Part shown: positions 49,793 through 58,288 of the stretch, in pieces
Position numbering within the stretch: position 1 is the stretch's first letter
Layout of the letters: each line of letters opens with the position of its first letter
Source of the DNA: Pseudonocardia sp.
GTDB taxonomy: Bacteria > Actinomycetota > Actinomycetes > Mycobacteriales > Pseudonocardiaceae
Direction: 5' to 3'
Assembly (NCBI RefSeq): GCF_029263155.1
Contig: NZ_JAJCYB010000130.1
Span: forward strand, 1-62,678
DNA length: 62,678 bases
Made by a program: the position numbers and the translations under genes
Notes under the pieces: generated by a model
The model's input: the letters and a program-made list of their open reading frames with translations, nothing else
Database searches by the model: none
What the model was told of the DNA's origin: nothing

Positions 49793-51285
49793 CCCTCGGC
49801 CAGCAGCTGTTCGCGACGGGCCACGATCTCGGGCAGCCGGCGGTCCCCGGCGGGCATGCGCTCGGTCAGGCGGTCGTGGACCTCGAGATCGTCGCGCCCG
49901 AGCGGGTGGGCGGCGAACGTGGCCAGCAGTTCGATGTCGCCGGAGTCCAGGACGGCCCGGCGCAGCCCGGCCTCGAGCTGCGCGCGCAGGTCGCGGATCT
50001 CCGGGGCGTCGGAGCGGGGCAGCAGCGGGCCCGAGCACACCCGCAGCGCCTCGGCGGCCTGCCCGGCCCGCAGGGCGGTACGGACGGCGTCGAAGTCGGT
50101 GTCCACGGCGGCGTCGAGGCGGTACGGGCGGGTGCGCAGCACGTCGGCGCCGATCAGCCCGCGCAGCCGCAGGATCTCGCCGCGGACGGTGGTGGGGTTG
50201 CCGTCGTCGCCGTAGAGCAGCAGGGCGAGCCGCTCGGCCGTGAGCCCTCCGGGATGCAGCGCGAGCGCGGTGAGGATCTCCGCGGGCCGCAGCGTGACGT
50301 GCAGCGCCTTGCCGTTGAGCACCACCTTCGGACCCGCGTCGCCCATGAACCGCAGCGACAGCGCGCTGCGCCGGGTGGACGCGCGCGAGCTGCGCGGGGT
50401 GTGCAGCAGGTAGCCCTCGGCGAGGGGCTCGACGACCATCTCGCGGCCGTCGTCGAGGCGCAGGCGGTCGGTACCGGCCGGGAGCGCGACCCGGGCGGGC
50501 CAGCTGCCGTAGGGCTCGCCCGCGATGATGCGGCCGCTCGCGGTGACCAGTGCGCCCGCCTTGCCGCGCAGGCTCTGCAGGTGCGGCATGTTGCGCACGC
50601 GCAACCGCTCGTCGGCGATGGCCAGCCGCACCCGCAGCTGGTTCTCGGCGAGCTGCGCGGTGGCCGACACGAGCTGCATCATCGCGGGGTGCACCGTGTG
50701 CAGGGGGCCGGAGATGTCGATGGCCCCGAGGATGGCGCCGGTGTCGGGGTCGTGCACGGGTGCCGCCGCGCAGGTCCACGCGTGGAAGGCGCGCACGAGG
50801 TGCTCGGCGGAGTGGATCTGCACCGGGGCGTCGAGGGCGAGGGTGGTGCCCATCGCGTTGGTACCGATCGCGTCCTCGCTGAAGCGGGTGCCCGGCTGCA
50901 GCCCCACGTGGTCGGCGGCGCCCAGCAGTTTGGAGGCGCCGTCGCGCCACAGGATGGTGCCGTCGGCGTCGGTGACGAGCATGACGTGCATGGCCTCGTC
51001 GGCGATGCTGACGAGCGTGCTGCGCAGCAGCGGCATCACCTCGTTGAGCGGGTGCTGCGCGCGCAGGTCGGGCAACTCGGCGTCGTGGACGACGACGGGC
51101 GGCGTGCGCTTGTCCGGGTCCACGTGTGCTGCCAGGCTGCGCTGCCAGCTCGCCGACACCAGTGAGCGGGGGGAGGCCGCCGCGTTCCTGTCGTCGCTCA
51201 GGACGGCCTCGAAGACCCCGTGCAGCATCCGGGCGTGCTCCACCGGGTCCCGCACGGGCTCACCGTGCGTCTCACGCGTCGCCAT
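49789..51285 (-). CDS. GAF-domain transcriptional regulator (AcoR-like N-terminus, no sigma-54 domain)
   Basis: ATG 51285, with CGGAG 7 bases upstream, gives 498 residues. The N-terminal part (about 15-280) has the sensor layout of AcoR/MimR-type regulators: LVSASWQRSLAAHVDPD, GLQPGTRFSEDAIGTNAMGT, HLVRAFHAWTCAAAPV. The AAA+ sigma-54 domain is absent. The C-terminal part reads KALHVTLRPAEILTALALHP, ERLALLLYGDDGNPTTVRGE, ILRLRGLIGADVLRTRPYRL, a winged-helix DNA-binding fold. Such proteins often control alcohol or aldehyde oxidation genes, none of which are adjacent. It is divergent from a NarL-type regulator. Confidence 0.85.
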   Translation of the reverse strand: MATRETHGEPVRDPVEHARMLHGVFEAVLSDDRNAAASPRSLVSASWQRSLAAHVDPDKRTPPVVVHDAELPDLRAQHPLNEVMPLLRSTLVSIADEAMHVMLVTDADGTILWRDGASKLLGAADHVGLQPGTRFSEDAIGTNAMGTTLALDAPVQIHSAEHLVRAFHAWTCAAAPVHDPDTGAILGAIDISGPLHTVHPAMMQLVSATAQLAENQLRVRLAIADERLRVRNMPHLQSLRGKAGALVTASGRIIAGEPYGSWPARVALPAGTDRLRLDDGREMVVEPLAEGYLLHTPRSSRASTRRSALSLRFMGDAGPKVVLNGKALHVTLRPAEILTALALHPGGLTAERLALLLYGDDGNPTTVRGEILRLRGLIGADVLRTRPYRLDAAVDTDFDAVRTALRAGQAAEALRVCSGPLLPRSDAPEIRDLRAQLEAGLRRAVLDSGDIELLATFAAHPLGRDDLEVHDRLTERMPAGDRRLPEIVARREQLLAEG

Positions 51286-51367
51286 CTGTACTCCGAGCGT
51301 CATCGCCCCAGGACAAGCCCCACGAGACATCATCGCCCAGGCCTCCGACCGGGGCAAGTTCGCCGTC

Positions 51368-51381
51368 GTTGCCGGTGCAAC
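51368..51381. promoter_or_regulatory. GTTGC/GCAAC operator candidate
   Basis: GTTGCCGGTGCAAC has perfect 5-bp half-sites with a 4-bp spacer, and a further GCAAC half-site follows at 51388-51392. It lies between the divergent GAF regulator and the response regulator gene. Likely bound by one of them. Confidence 0.45.
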
Positions 51382-51482
51382 GTGGAGGCAACGTCGGTGG
51401 ACCTAACGTTCCGCCACACGCCGCAGTGACGCGTGGCACTCCGTCATCGACGACGGACGGAACGGCCCCAGGGAGGTTTCCC

Positions 51483-52247
51483 ATGACGACCGATGCAGTG
51501 CTCGATCCCGACGTGGCCGTGCTCGACCGTGCGTTGACCCGGGCGGCCACAACCGGGACCGCGCGGTCCACCACCACCGAGTGCCCCACCGCGCGTCGCA
51601 CGGCGCGCCTGCTGATCGTCGACGGCGAGGCGATCGTGCGTTTCGGGCTGCGGCAGCTGTTCACCCCCGATCCGGACGTCGCGGTCATCGGCGAGGCGGC
51701 GTCCCCCCGTGACGCGCTGGTGATCGCCGACCGGTGCCCCCCGGACCTGGTGATCCTCGACGTGGAACTGGGTCGCGGCGACTCGGCCGGGGTCGAGCTC
51801 GCCCGCATGCTGCTGGAGCGCCACCGGGGCGTGCGCGTGCTCGTGCTCACCGGCTCCCGGGACCGCGAGGTCATGATGCGGACGGTGCGCCTGGGCGTGC
51901 ACGGGTACCTGCGCAAGGGTGCCGAGACCGCCGACATCGCCCGGGCGGTGCACGCCCTGCTGCGCGGGGAGAGCGTGTTCGACACCCGCAGCGCCGGCGT
52001 CGTCACCGACGTGCTGCGCGAGGAGGACCGGCCCGCGGTCCGCCAGCTGGGCGGCGCGATGCTCACCGATCGCGAGAACCAGGTGCTGCGGCTGCTCGCC
52101 GTCGGCATGTCCAACCGGGAGATCGGGAGCCGGCTGCTGATCAGCGAGGCGACGGTCAAGTTCCACGTGCGCAACCTGCGCGACAAGCTGGAGGTGCGGC
52201 GCCGCACGGAGATCGTCTACACGGCCACACGGCAGGGCATCGTCTGA
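51483..52247 (+). CDS. NarL/FixJ-type response regulator
   Basis: ATG 51483 has GGGAGG 7 bases upstream. 254 residues: an unusual N-terminal extension of about 40 residues, then a receiver domain with phosphoacceptor D93 (LVILDVELGRG) and lysine in GYLRKGAE, then a LuxR-type helix-turn-helix (MLTDRENQVLRLLAVGMSNR, LISEATVKFHVRNLRDKLEV). The first acidic pair is DG-E rather than DD. There is no sensor kinase gene nearby, so it is an orphan; the divergent GAF regulator may be a functional partner, which is inference. Confidence 0.9.
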   Translation: MTTDAVLDPDVAVLDRALTRAATTGTARSTTTECPTARRTARLLIVDGEAIVRFGLRQLFTPDPDVAVIGEAASPRDALVIADRCPPDLVILDVELGRGDSAGVELARMLLERHRGVRVLVLTGSRDREVMMRTVRLGVHGYLRKGAETADIARAVHALLRGESVFDTRSAGVVTDVLREEDRPAVRQLGGAMLTDRENQVLRLLAVGMSNREIGSRLLISEATVKFHVRNLRDKLEVRRRTEIVYTATRQGIV

Positions 52248-52339
52248 CCCGACTCCGGGACTCCCGGGTGCTCGCCACCGCGCCGGATCGTTGCCCGGCC
52301 GTGGCTCGGCCGACACCGGCACGGTCGTAGCCTGGCGTG

Positions 52340-52933
52340 ATGGAGCTGGTGCCGGCGGTGCTGGCGAGCGGGTGGGCGAGCGGCGTCAACGCCTACCTCT
52401 GCGTGGTGGTGCTCGGCGTGCTGGGCCGCTTCGGCGGGGTCGAGGAGGTTCCCGAGGCCCTGACCAGGACCGACGTGCTGGTGGTCGCCGGGATCCTGTG
52501 CGTGGTGGAGTTCGTGGCCGACAAGATCCCCTACGTCGACTCCGCGTGGGACGCGATCTCCACGGCCGTCCGGCCGACGGTGGGGGTGGTGCTCGGCCTG
52601 CTCATCGCGGGGGACGCGTCGTCGCTGGAGCAGGCGGTGCTCGCGGCGAGCGGCGGCGCGGCGGCGCTGGTCAGCCATCTGGTCAAGGGCGGTCTGCGGC
52701 TGGTGGTCAACACCTCGCCCGAGCCGGTCACCAACGTCGGCGTGAGCCTGGGCGAGGACGTCGCGGTCGCCGGCGTGGCCACGTTGACCGTCCTCGCCCC
52801 GCAGGTGGCGTTCGCGATCGCCGCGGTGCTGCTGGTGCTGGGGATCATCGCGCTGGTGCTGCTGTGGACCCGGGTACGCCGTGGCTACCGCCGCTTCCGG
52901 GCCTGGCGCGAGCGCCGCACCGTCGCGACCTGA
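52340..52933 (+). CDS. DUF4126-family membrane protein
   Basis: 197 residues from ATG 52340. It starts MELVPAVLASGWASGVNAYL and carries the family segments VEFVADKIPYVDSAWDAIST, GAAALVSHLVKGGLRLVVNT and SPEPVTNVGVSLGEDVAV. Four or five hydrophobic helices are visible and the C-terminus is Arg-rich. DUF4126 proteins are inner-membrane proteins without a known function. It ends 3 bp from the stop of the convergent phosphofructokinase gene, with no terminator between. Confidence 0.88.
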   Translation: MELVPAVLASGWASGVNAYLCVVVLGVLGRFGGVEEVPEALTRTDVLVVAGILCVVEFVADKIPYVDSAWDAISTAVRPTVGVVLGLLIAGDASSLEQAVLAASGGAAALVSHLVKGGLRLVVNTSPEPVTNVGVSLGEDVAVAGVATLTVLAPQVAFAIAAVLLVLGIIALVLLWTRVRRGYRRFRAWRERRTVAT

Positions 52934-52936
52934 GCC

Positions 52937-53962
52937 CTACCCGAAGAAGACCTCCGCCTCCGAGTACAGCGACGGGTCCACCACCTTGAGCTCCCTGGTG
53001 GCCTCGGACAGCGGGATCATCGTGATGTCGGTGCCGCGCAGCGCGGTCATCTGCCCCCAGTTGCCGGCGTGGACCGCGTCGATGGCGTGCAGGCCGAAGC
53101 GGGTGGCGAGCCAGCGGTCGCGTGCCGTCGGCGTGCCTCCGCGCTGCACGTGCCCGAGCACCGTGGTGCGGGCCTCCTTGCCCGTGCGGTTCTCGATCTC
53201 GCCGGCCAGCCAGTCGCCGATCCCGCCCAGCCGTACGTGCCCGAACGCATCCTTCTCCCCGGTGAGCAGGGTCTCGTCGCGGTCCTTGGGCTTGGCGCCC
53301 TCGGACACCACGATGATCGGTGCGTAGTCCAGCTGGAACCGGGCCTCCACCCACTTGCACACCTGGTCGATGTCGAACCGCACCTCGGGGATGAGGATGA
53401 TGTTCGCCCCGCCCGCGAGACCCGCGTGCAGCGCGATCCAGCCCGCGTGCCGGCCCATGACCTCGACGATCAGCGCGCGCTGGTGGCTCTCCGCGGTGGT
53501 GTGCAGCCGGTCGATGGCCTCCATCGCGATGTTCACCGCGGTGTCGAAGCCGAAGGTGTAGTCGGTGCCCGACAGGTCGTTGTCGATCGTCTTGGGCACC
53601 CCGACCACGTTGACGCCGATCTCGTGCAGCTTCGTCGCGACCCCGAGGGTGTCCTCGCCGCCGATCGCGATGAGCGCGTCGACACCGAGGTTCTGCAGGT
53701 TGGTACGGATCTTCTGGACCCCGTCCTCGATCCCGAACGGATTGGTCCGCGACGAGCCGAGGATCGTACCGCCGCGGGGCAGCAGGCCGCGCACGGCGGG
53801 GATGTCGAGGGGCTTGGTGAGCGCCTCCAGCGGGCCGCGCCAGCCGTCCCGGAAGCCGAGGAACTGGTAGCCGTACTCGGGGACGCCCTTGCGGACGATC
53901 GCCCGGATGACCGCGTTGAGGCCGGGGCAGTCGCCGCCACCGGTGAGCACGCCGACGCGCAT
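52937..53962 (-). CDS. pfp: Pyrophosphate-dependent-type 6-phosphofructokinase
   Basis: ATG 53962, with GGAGA 5 bases upstream, gives 341 residues (an ATG at 53974 is possible). The family A PFK fold starts MRVGVLTGGGDCPGLNAVIR. The substrate switch residues fall exactly on E. coli numbering: G101-G102-E103-D104 and P123-K124-TIDND. Asp at 104 with Lys at 124 is the pair found in PPi-using enzymes such as that of Amycolatopsis methanolica; ATP enzymes have Gly at 104. The reaction is reversible phosphorylation of fructose-6-phosphate. The donor assignment follows from those residues. Confidence 0.9.
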   Translation of the reverse strand: MRVGVLTGGGDCPGLNAVIRAIVRKGVPEYGYQFLGFRDGWRGPLEALTKPLDIPAVRGLLPRGGTILGSSRTNPFGIEDGVQKIRTNLQNLGVDALIAIGGEDTLGVATKLHEIGVNVVGVPKTIDNDLSGTDYTFGFDTAVNIAMEAIDRLHTTAESHQRALIVEVMGRHAGWIALHAGLAGGANIILIPEVRFDIDQVCKWVEARFQLDYAPIIVVSEGAKPKDRDETLLTGEKDAFGHVRLGGIGDWLAGEIENRTGKEARTTVLGHVQRGGTPTARDRWLATRFGLHAIDAVHAGNWGQMTALRGTDITMIPLSEATRELKVVDPSLYSEAEVFFG

Positions 53963-54074
53963 GGAGTTCTCCATCGATGCAGAAGCTGGGAAGGTCTCAC
54001 GGTATCGGCGCGCCCGTCGCGGGGCGACGGCGGCTCCGACGTTTGTCGCCCGGCCGCGCGGGGCAACCGGTCCC

Positions 54075-54509
54075 GTGCCAGCGCCACTCGACGCCGCCCA
54101 CGCCCGCCCCCACGGCGCGTCCGACGAACTCGTCGCCGCCACCGGAAAGCTCTCGGAGGCCCTCGAACGCATTGAGCGTGCCCGCGGGGCGCTCTACGAG
54201 TTCCACCAGCTCACCGGCGGAGCGGACGCGATGCTCGACGAGGTGGTCGACGGGCTGCGGGCCACCGGGCACGGCGCCCTCGCCGACCGCGTGCGCGAGG
54301 AGCTGGTCGGTCTGAACGCGATCGAGGGACGCTGGACGTTCCAGATCGTCGAGGAGTTCGACGACGGCTACTACGCGACGTTCCGGGAGCTGGAGCGGGT
54401 CGTGCGCGACGAGACGATGGGCGGGCGGCGCCACGTGTTCGAGGCGGAGCTCAAGCAGCGGCGGCGGTCGACGGGTCGCGCGGGCCACGAGGCGACGCCC
54501 GCCGGGTGA
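54075..54509 (+). CDS. Conserved hypothetical protein, 144 residues
   Basis: GTG 54075 gives 144 residues. The core is helical and acidic: ASDELVAATGKLSEALERIE, RARGALYEFHQLTGGADAML, RWTFQIVEEFDDGYYATFRE, ELERVVRDETMGGRRHVFEA. It ends Lys/Arg-rich. It looks like a widespread actinobacterial family without a known role. The gene is divergent from phosphofructokinase (113 bp between starts) and convergent with the exported protein gene at 54532. Confidence 0.75.
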   Translation: MPAPLDAAHARPHGASDELVAATGKLSEALERIERARGALYEFHQLTGGADAMLDEVVDGLRATGHGALADRVREELVGLNAIEGRWTFQIVEEFDDGYYATFRELERVVRDETMGGRRHVFEAELKQRRRSTGRAGHEATPAG

Positions 54510-54531
54510 CCCCGGGCGCGACCGGGACGGC

Positions 54532-55554
54532 CTACGTGCAGCGGGCGGCGACCGCGTCGCCCGAGCCGCCGTCGCGCTCGAACGAGACGTGCACGTGGTC
54601 CATGTGGTTGGCGGTGTCCCCACCGCGGTCGGACATGCGTTCCCAGCCGTCGCCGTAGTTGACGCGCTGCTCCCAGATCACGTACGAGACGCCGAACGCC
54701 TCCTGGTTGGCGAGCGCGCACTCGGCGATCCGGTCGCCGCGCTCACCGCGCACCATGAGATCGACCGCCAGGCCACGGGGATGGTCCGACGCGCGGGCCC
54801 GCTGGCCGACACCGAGCACATCGGGGCGCTCGTAGAGGCAGGACAGGAACTGCGCGGCGTCGCGCACCCACGGCTTCACCCGGCCGAGGCCGTCGAGATC
54901 GGCGTCGCAGCGGGCCGCGGCCTCGCGGGCGAGCCGGGCCTCCTCGGCCTTCCGGGCGACGTCCTCCAGGCCGACGGCCTTGAGCAGCCCGGCCGCGTCC
55001 ATCTCCGGGGGAAGCGTGGCGGCCGGGGTCGCCACCGGCCGGAGCGCCCCCGCGAGCCGGGGGGTGAGCCCCGTCGGGGTCTGCCCCGTCGGGGTCTGCC
55101 CCGCCGGGGTCTGCGCCGCGGCGGCGGGCTCGACCGGGGCGGCCTCGGCGGCCAGCGTCAGCGACGCGGTGGCGTCGGGCGTCACCGGCGCGGCGGGCAG
55201 CAGCGCGGCCACCGGGCCGACCGAGGACAGCACGCCCGCGGTGGCGACGGCCGCGACCAGCCCGTTGCGTGTGGCGGGCGCGGTGTGTCGCGCGCCCGGC
55301 CGGGGTGGCGGGGGAAGGGGCGGGACCGGGCGTGTCGGTGCGACGGCGGGAGCCGTCGTGCCGGTCTGCGCGGTGGGTGACGTGGGTGGGCAGTCCCACG
55401 CGATGGCGGTGTCCGGGCGTTCGAGCAGAGCGACGGCCGCGCCGCTGCTGGGCGGCGCGGTGGCGCGGCGGCGCGGCGGCGCATCGGGGATCGTGGCCGG
55501 TGGAGCAGGCCACGGATGCGCGCGCCGGCGAGCTGGGGAGCGGTGCCGGGACAC
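54532..55554 (-). CDS. Exported protein with ARB_07466/LAS-peptidase-like C-terminal domain, paralogue 1
   Basis: GTG 55554, with AGAGG upstream, gives 340 residues. A long Pro/Arg-rich N-terminal tail (about 90 residues) precedes one hydrophobic helix (NGLVAAVATAGVLSSVGPVA), then a Pro/Thr repeat region with QTPTG copies, and a C-terminal domain with a cysteine pair (AARCDADLDG, FLSCLYERPDV), ASDHPRGLAVDLMVRG and MDHVHVSFER. The SxHxxGxAxD plus HxH pattern is that of zinc LAS/M15-type peptidases, which cut peptidoglycan peptides. Orientation is probably membrane-anchored, domain outside. Activity is inferred from motifs. Confidence 0.82.
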   Translation of the reverse strand: MSRHRSPARRRAHPWPAPPATIPDAPPRRRATAPPSSGAAVALLERPDTAIAWDCPPTSPTAQTGTTAPAVAPTRPVPPLPPPPRPGARHTAPATRNGLVAAVATAGVLSSVGPVAALLPAAPVTPDATASLTLAAEAAPVEPAAAAQTPAGQTPTGQTPTGLTPRLAGALRPVATPAATLPPEMDAAGLLKAVGLEDVARKAEEARLAREAAARCDADLDGLGRVKPWVRDAAQFLSCLYERPDVLGVGQRARASDHPRGLAVDLMVRGERGDRIAECALANQEAFGVSYVIWEQRVNYGDGWERMSDRGGDTANHMDHVHVSFERDGGSGDAVAARCT

Positions 55555-55766
55555 GTACTACCTCTTCGGTCTCGCCCGGTCGGGGGGTCCGGCGGGATGT
55601 CGGGTTCGGGGGGTGCCGGCGGAGCGGGGACTCCGGTTCCTTCTCGGGTTCGGGGCCGACCATAGCGAATCGGTCACGTTTCGGAGTCGACTGTCACTCC
55701 AGGTGAGATGGGCGTGTCGCTGTGCGCGCCGAACGGCGACGTCGATGGCGAGGAGCCCCACTCCCG

Positions 55767-56639
55767 TCAGCATCCGCTCAGATCGCCGCTTCCGGCCGAG
55801 TCGAACGAGACGTGCACGTGGTCGAAGTGGTTGGCCGTGACGCCGCCGCGGTCCTCCATCGGTTCCCAGCCGCTGCCGTGGTTGATGCGCTGCTCCCAGA
55901 TGACGTAGGAGATGCCCATGGCGTCCTGGTTCTCCAGCGCGCAGGCGGCCAGCGCGTCGCCGGTGGAGCGGTCGACCATGAAGTCGACGGCGCGGCCCGA
56001 CGGGTGGTCGGAGGTGCCCGCACGACCGGCGACGCCGAGCATGGTCGGCTCGCCGAACGTGCAGCCCAGGAACTGGGCCGCCTCGCGCACGAATCCCTTG
56101 ACCGCGCCCAGCTGCGAGGTGCTGATCCCGCAGTCACCGCCGCTGACCGATGCGCGCCGTTCGGCCTCCTCCGCCGCCGCGGCGGCCTCCCGCTCGGCGC
56201 GGGCGGCCTCCTCGCGGGCCCGCTCCTCGGCGGCCACGCGGTCGGCCTCGGCCTGCGCGAGCTGCTGTTCGACCAGCTGCACGGCCTTGACCAGCTCCGC
56301 CGGGTCGTCGAGGACGTCCGGGTCGGGCGGGACGGGGCTGACCGCGGGCAGCAGCTGGACGGCGGGCACGGCGACGTCGCCGACCTCGGGCAGCGTGCTC
56401 GCGGCGGCGACGCCGGCCACGGCGGGCGGGTCGGCCGGGGCCGCCGCACCCATCAGGGACAGCGCGCCACCGGTGACGGCGACGGCCGCCGCACCGCGGC
56501 GCACGGGCGTCGAGCCCAGCGGCCCCGGGAACGACGGGGAGGAGACGGACGCCGACCGGCGCACCTGGGAACCCGACCGGCGGGGAGCCGGGGAGTCCTG
56601 GTGCGCGCGGCGGCCTCGGGGGGAGCGATGCCGAGCCAC
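55767..56639 (-). CDS. Exported protein with ARB_07466/LAS-peptidase-like C-terminal domain, paralogue 2
   Basis: GTG 56639, with GGAAGG 6 bases upstream, gives 290 residues. One hydrophobic segment (GAAAVAVTGGALSLMGAAAP) is followed by an acidic/alanine coiled coil (about 115-160, VEQQLAQAEADRVAAEERAR) and the same C-terminal domain as its neighbour: SDHPSGRAVDFMVDR and FDHVHVSFD, with cysteines at GGDCGIS, LGCTFG and CALEN. The two genes are tandem, 212 bp apart, and clearly duplicated in the C-terminal 130 residues but not in the N-terminal parts. Likely a peptidoglycan-acting or resuscitation-type factor; inferred. Confidence 0.82.
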   Translation of the reverse strand: MARHRSPRGRRAHQDSPAPRRSGSQVRRSASVSSPSFPGPLGSTPVRRGAAAVAVTGGALSLMGAAAPADPPAVAGVAAASTLPEVGDVAVPAVQLLPAVSPVPPDPDVLDDPAELVKAVQLVEQQLAQAEADRVAAEERAREEAARAEREAAAAAEEAERRASVSGGDCGISTSQLGAVKGFVREAAQFLGCTFGEPTMLGVAGRAGTSDHPSGRAVDFMVDRSTGDALAACALENQDAMGISYVIWEQRINHGSGWEPMEDRGGVTANHFDHVHVSFDSAGSGDLSGC

Positions 56640-57123
56640 GACCAACCTTCCAGGTCGACCGCACGGCTGGACGTCCGGCTCTCGGGGGAGCCGGCCGGGT
56701 GGGGAGCCCCGTGTCCAGTTCGTGACCGTGCCGTCACTGACCCGGGACCGAACCTAGGCAACCCCGCCGCCTTCCGTCCGTCCGTACGCGGCCGGCTGAG
56801 ACGACCGCGCCGCCGCATGCGACGAGCGGTGGCCCGCTGCTCCGGTCGCCGCACCCCCGTACGCGGTTCGGTGGCATCGACCCCCGAGCCGGCGGCGGTG
56901 GACCCGATCCCCGGTCGTTGCGGGGTCGGGCCTGGTGGCGGGCGCCGTGCCGGTTCCGACGCGCCGGGCACACCCCCGTTCGGGGCCTGAGGTCCGGGTG
57001 TAGGGTTCCGCCTGTTCGCCCGCTCGGTTTCAGTGTTCGTGTGTTGCACGCTCGCAGAAACAGGTCGGTCGGCGGGGCGCCGCGAAGTGCGGCGTCCACC
57101 ACCATCTGCTAGGAGCTCATCGC
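56640..57123. other. Gene-free region between the LAS-like gene and the cold-shock gene
   Basis: 484 bases without a convincing gene on either strand. The right part should hold the cold-shock promoter: a TAGGGT (57001-57006) is a possible -10, which would give a leader of about 110 bases. The left part should hold the promoter of the exported protein gene. No ydaO-type c-di-AMP riboswitch pattern was found. Confidence 0.55.
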
Positions 57124-57327
57124 ATGGCACAGGGAACTGTGAAGTGGTTCAACGGGGAGAAGGGCTTCGGCTTCATCTCCGTCGACGGCGGCGGCGCCGA
57201 CGTCTTCGTGCACTACTCCGAGATCGACGCCAGCGGCTTCCGCTCGCTCGACGAGGGGCAGCGCGTGGAGTTCGAGGTCGGCCAGGGCGCCAAGGGCCCG
57301 CAGGCCACCGGCGTTCGCGTCGTCTGA
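57124..57327 (+). CDS. cspA: Cold-shock protein (CspA family)
   Basis: 67 residues from ATG 57124, with TAGGAG upstream. MAQGTVKWFNGEKGFGFISV carries RNP1 (KGFGFI), and VFVHYSEI carries RNP2. The usual histidine and aromatic surface for single-stranded RNA/DNA binding is intact. A long leader (about 110 bases from the candidate -10) fits cold-inducible control. A strong hairpin follows the stop. Confidence 0.97.
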   Translation: MAQGTVKWFNGEKGFGFISVDGGGADVFVHYSEIDASGFRSLDEGQRVEFEVGQGAKGPQATGVRVV

Positions 57328-57344
57328 TCGCCTGATCTGAGTTC

Positions 57345-57379
57345 GGAAGCCCGTCTCCCCCTCGGGGAGGCGGGCTTCC
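57345..57379. terminator. Bidirectional terminator after the cold-shock gene
   Basis: A 16-bp stem (57345-57360 with 57364-57379), with one G-T pair and a 3-base loop. It begins 18 bp after the cold-shock gene stop and ends 6 bp before the stop of the convergent MarR-GNAT gene. Confidence 0.92.
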
Positions 57380-57385
57380 GGCGTT

Positions 57386-58288
57386 TCACAGCTCGAGTGA
57401 CCAGAACTGCCCCACCAGGTCGCGCCCGAAGCTGTGGTGGGGCTCCTCGCGGTCGAGCGTGAACCCCGCGTCGACGTAGATCCGCCGGGCGGCACCGAGC
57501 ACGTCGTTGGTCCACAGCGCGATCCGCGCGTACCCCGCATGCCGCGCGTGGCGCAGGCACTCCTCGACGAGCCGCCGCCCGACCCCGCTGCCCCGCGCCG
57601 ACGGATCCACCAGCAGCAACCGCAGCTGGGCCGTCGCCGGATCGTCGCCGGCCGTGCAGAACACGCACCCCAACCGCTCGCCGTCCACCTCGGCGATCCA
57701 GGCCGCGTCCCGCCGCGTGTCGAACCCGCCGACGATCCGCGCGACGAGGGTCTCGAACGTGGCGTCCCAGCCGTACTCGGCGGCGTAGAGCGCGCCGTGT
57801 CGGGCCACGACCCACCCGAGATCGCCCGGCTCCGGTCCGCGCAGCACGTACGGGGCGGGCGGTGGCGCGTCGCCGAGGAGCGTCCGGATGGTCCGCATGG
57901 CGTCGACCAGCCGTCCCTGGCGAGCCTCGTCCAGTGGCGCGACGAGCCGCTCGACGGACGCCGTGGCCCCCGCGTCGAGCCGGGCGAACGCGGCCCGCCC
58001 GGCCGGGGTCAGTCCCACGACCTGCTTGCGGCCGTCGTCCGCCGCCTGCTCGCGCGCGACCAGGCCGCCGGTGGTCAGCCGGGCCAGTATCCGGCTCAGG
58101 TACCCGGCGTCGAGTCCGAGGTCGACGCGCAGCCGGGCGACCTCGACGACGTCGCCCGTCGCGATCTCGAACAGCACCCGGGCCTCGGTCAGGCTGTGCG
58201 GGGTGCCGGTGAGTCCGGCGTCCAGGGCGCCAATCACGCGCGTGTAGAAGCGGTTGAAGGCCCGTACCTGCCCGACTGTCGTTGACAT
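57386..58288 (-). CDS. MarR-GNAT fusion regulator/acetyltransferase
   Basis: ATG 58288 gives 300 residues. The MarR winged helix (1-140) reads VRAFNRFYTRVIGALDAGL, LSRILARLTTGGLVARE and GRKQVVGLTPAGRAAFARLD. The GNAT domain (about 155-300) has LLLVDPSARGSGVGRRLVEE and AARRIYVDAGFTLDREE. Such fusions are known as a stand-alone family, probably sensing and acetylating the same small compound. The promoter side (58281-58318) holds TTGACA/TGTCAA half-sites, so it is likely autoregulated. The substrate is unknown. Confidence 0.92.
   Translation of the reverse strand: MSTTVGQVRAFNRFYTRVIGALDAGLTGTPHSLTEARVLFEIATGDVVEVARLRVDLGLDAGYLSRILARLTTGGLVAREQAADDGRKQVVGLTPAGRAAFARLDAGATASVERLVAPLDEARQGRLVDAMRTIRTLLGDAPPPAPYVLRGPEPGDLGWVVARHGALYAAEYGWDATFETLVARIVGGFDTRRDAAWIAEVDGERLGCVFCTAGDDPATAQLRLLLVDPSARGSGVGRRLVEECLRHARHAGYARIALWTNDVLGAARRIYVDAGFTLDREEPHHSFGRDLVGQFWSLEL

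Noticed and set aside
56640..56760. ydaO-type c-di-AMP riboswitch before the exported LAS-like genes
   Set aside because: These riboswitches often precede cell-wall hydrolase genes in actinobacteria, but the conserved blocks were not found here, upstream of 55554, or upstream of 26042.
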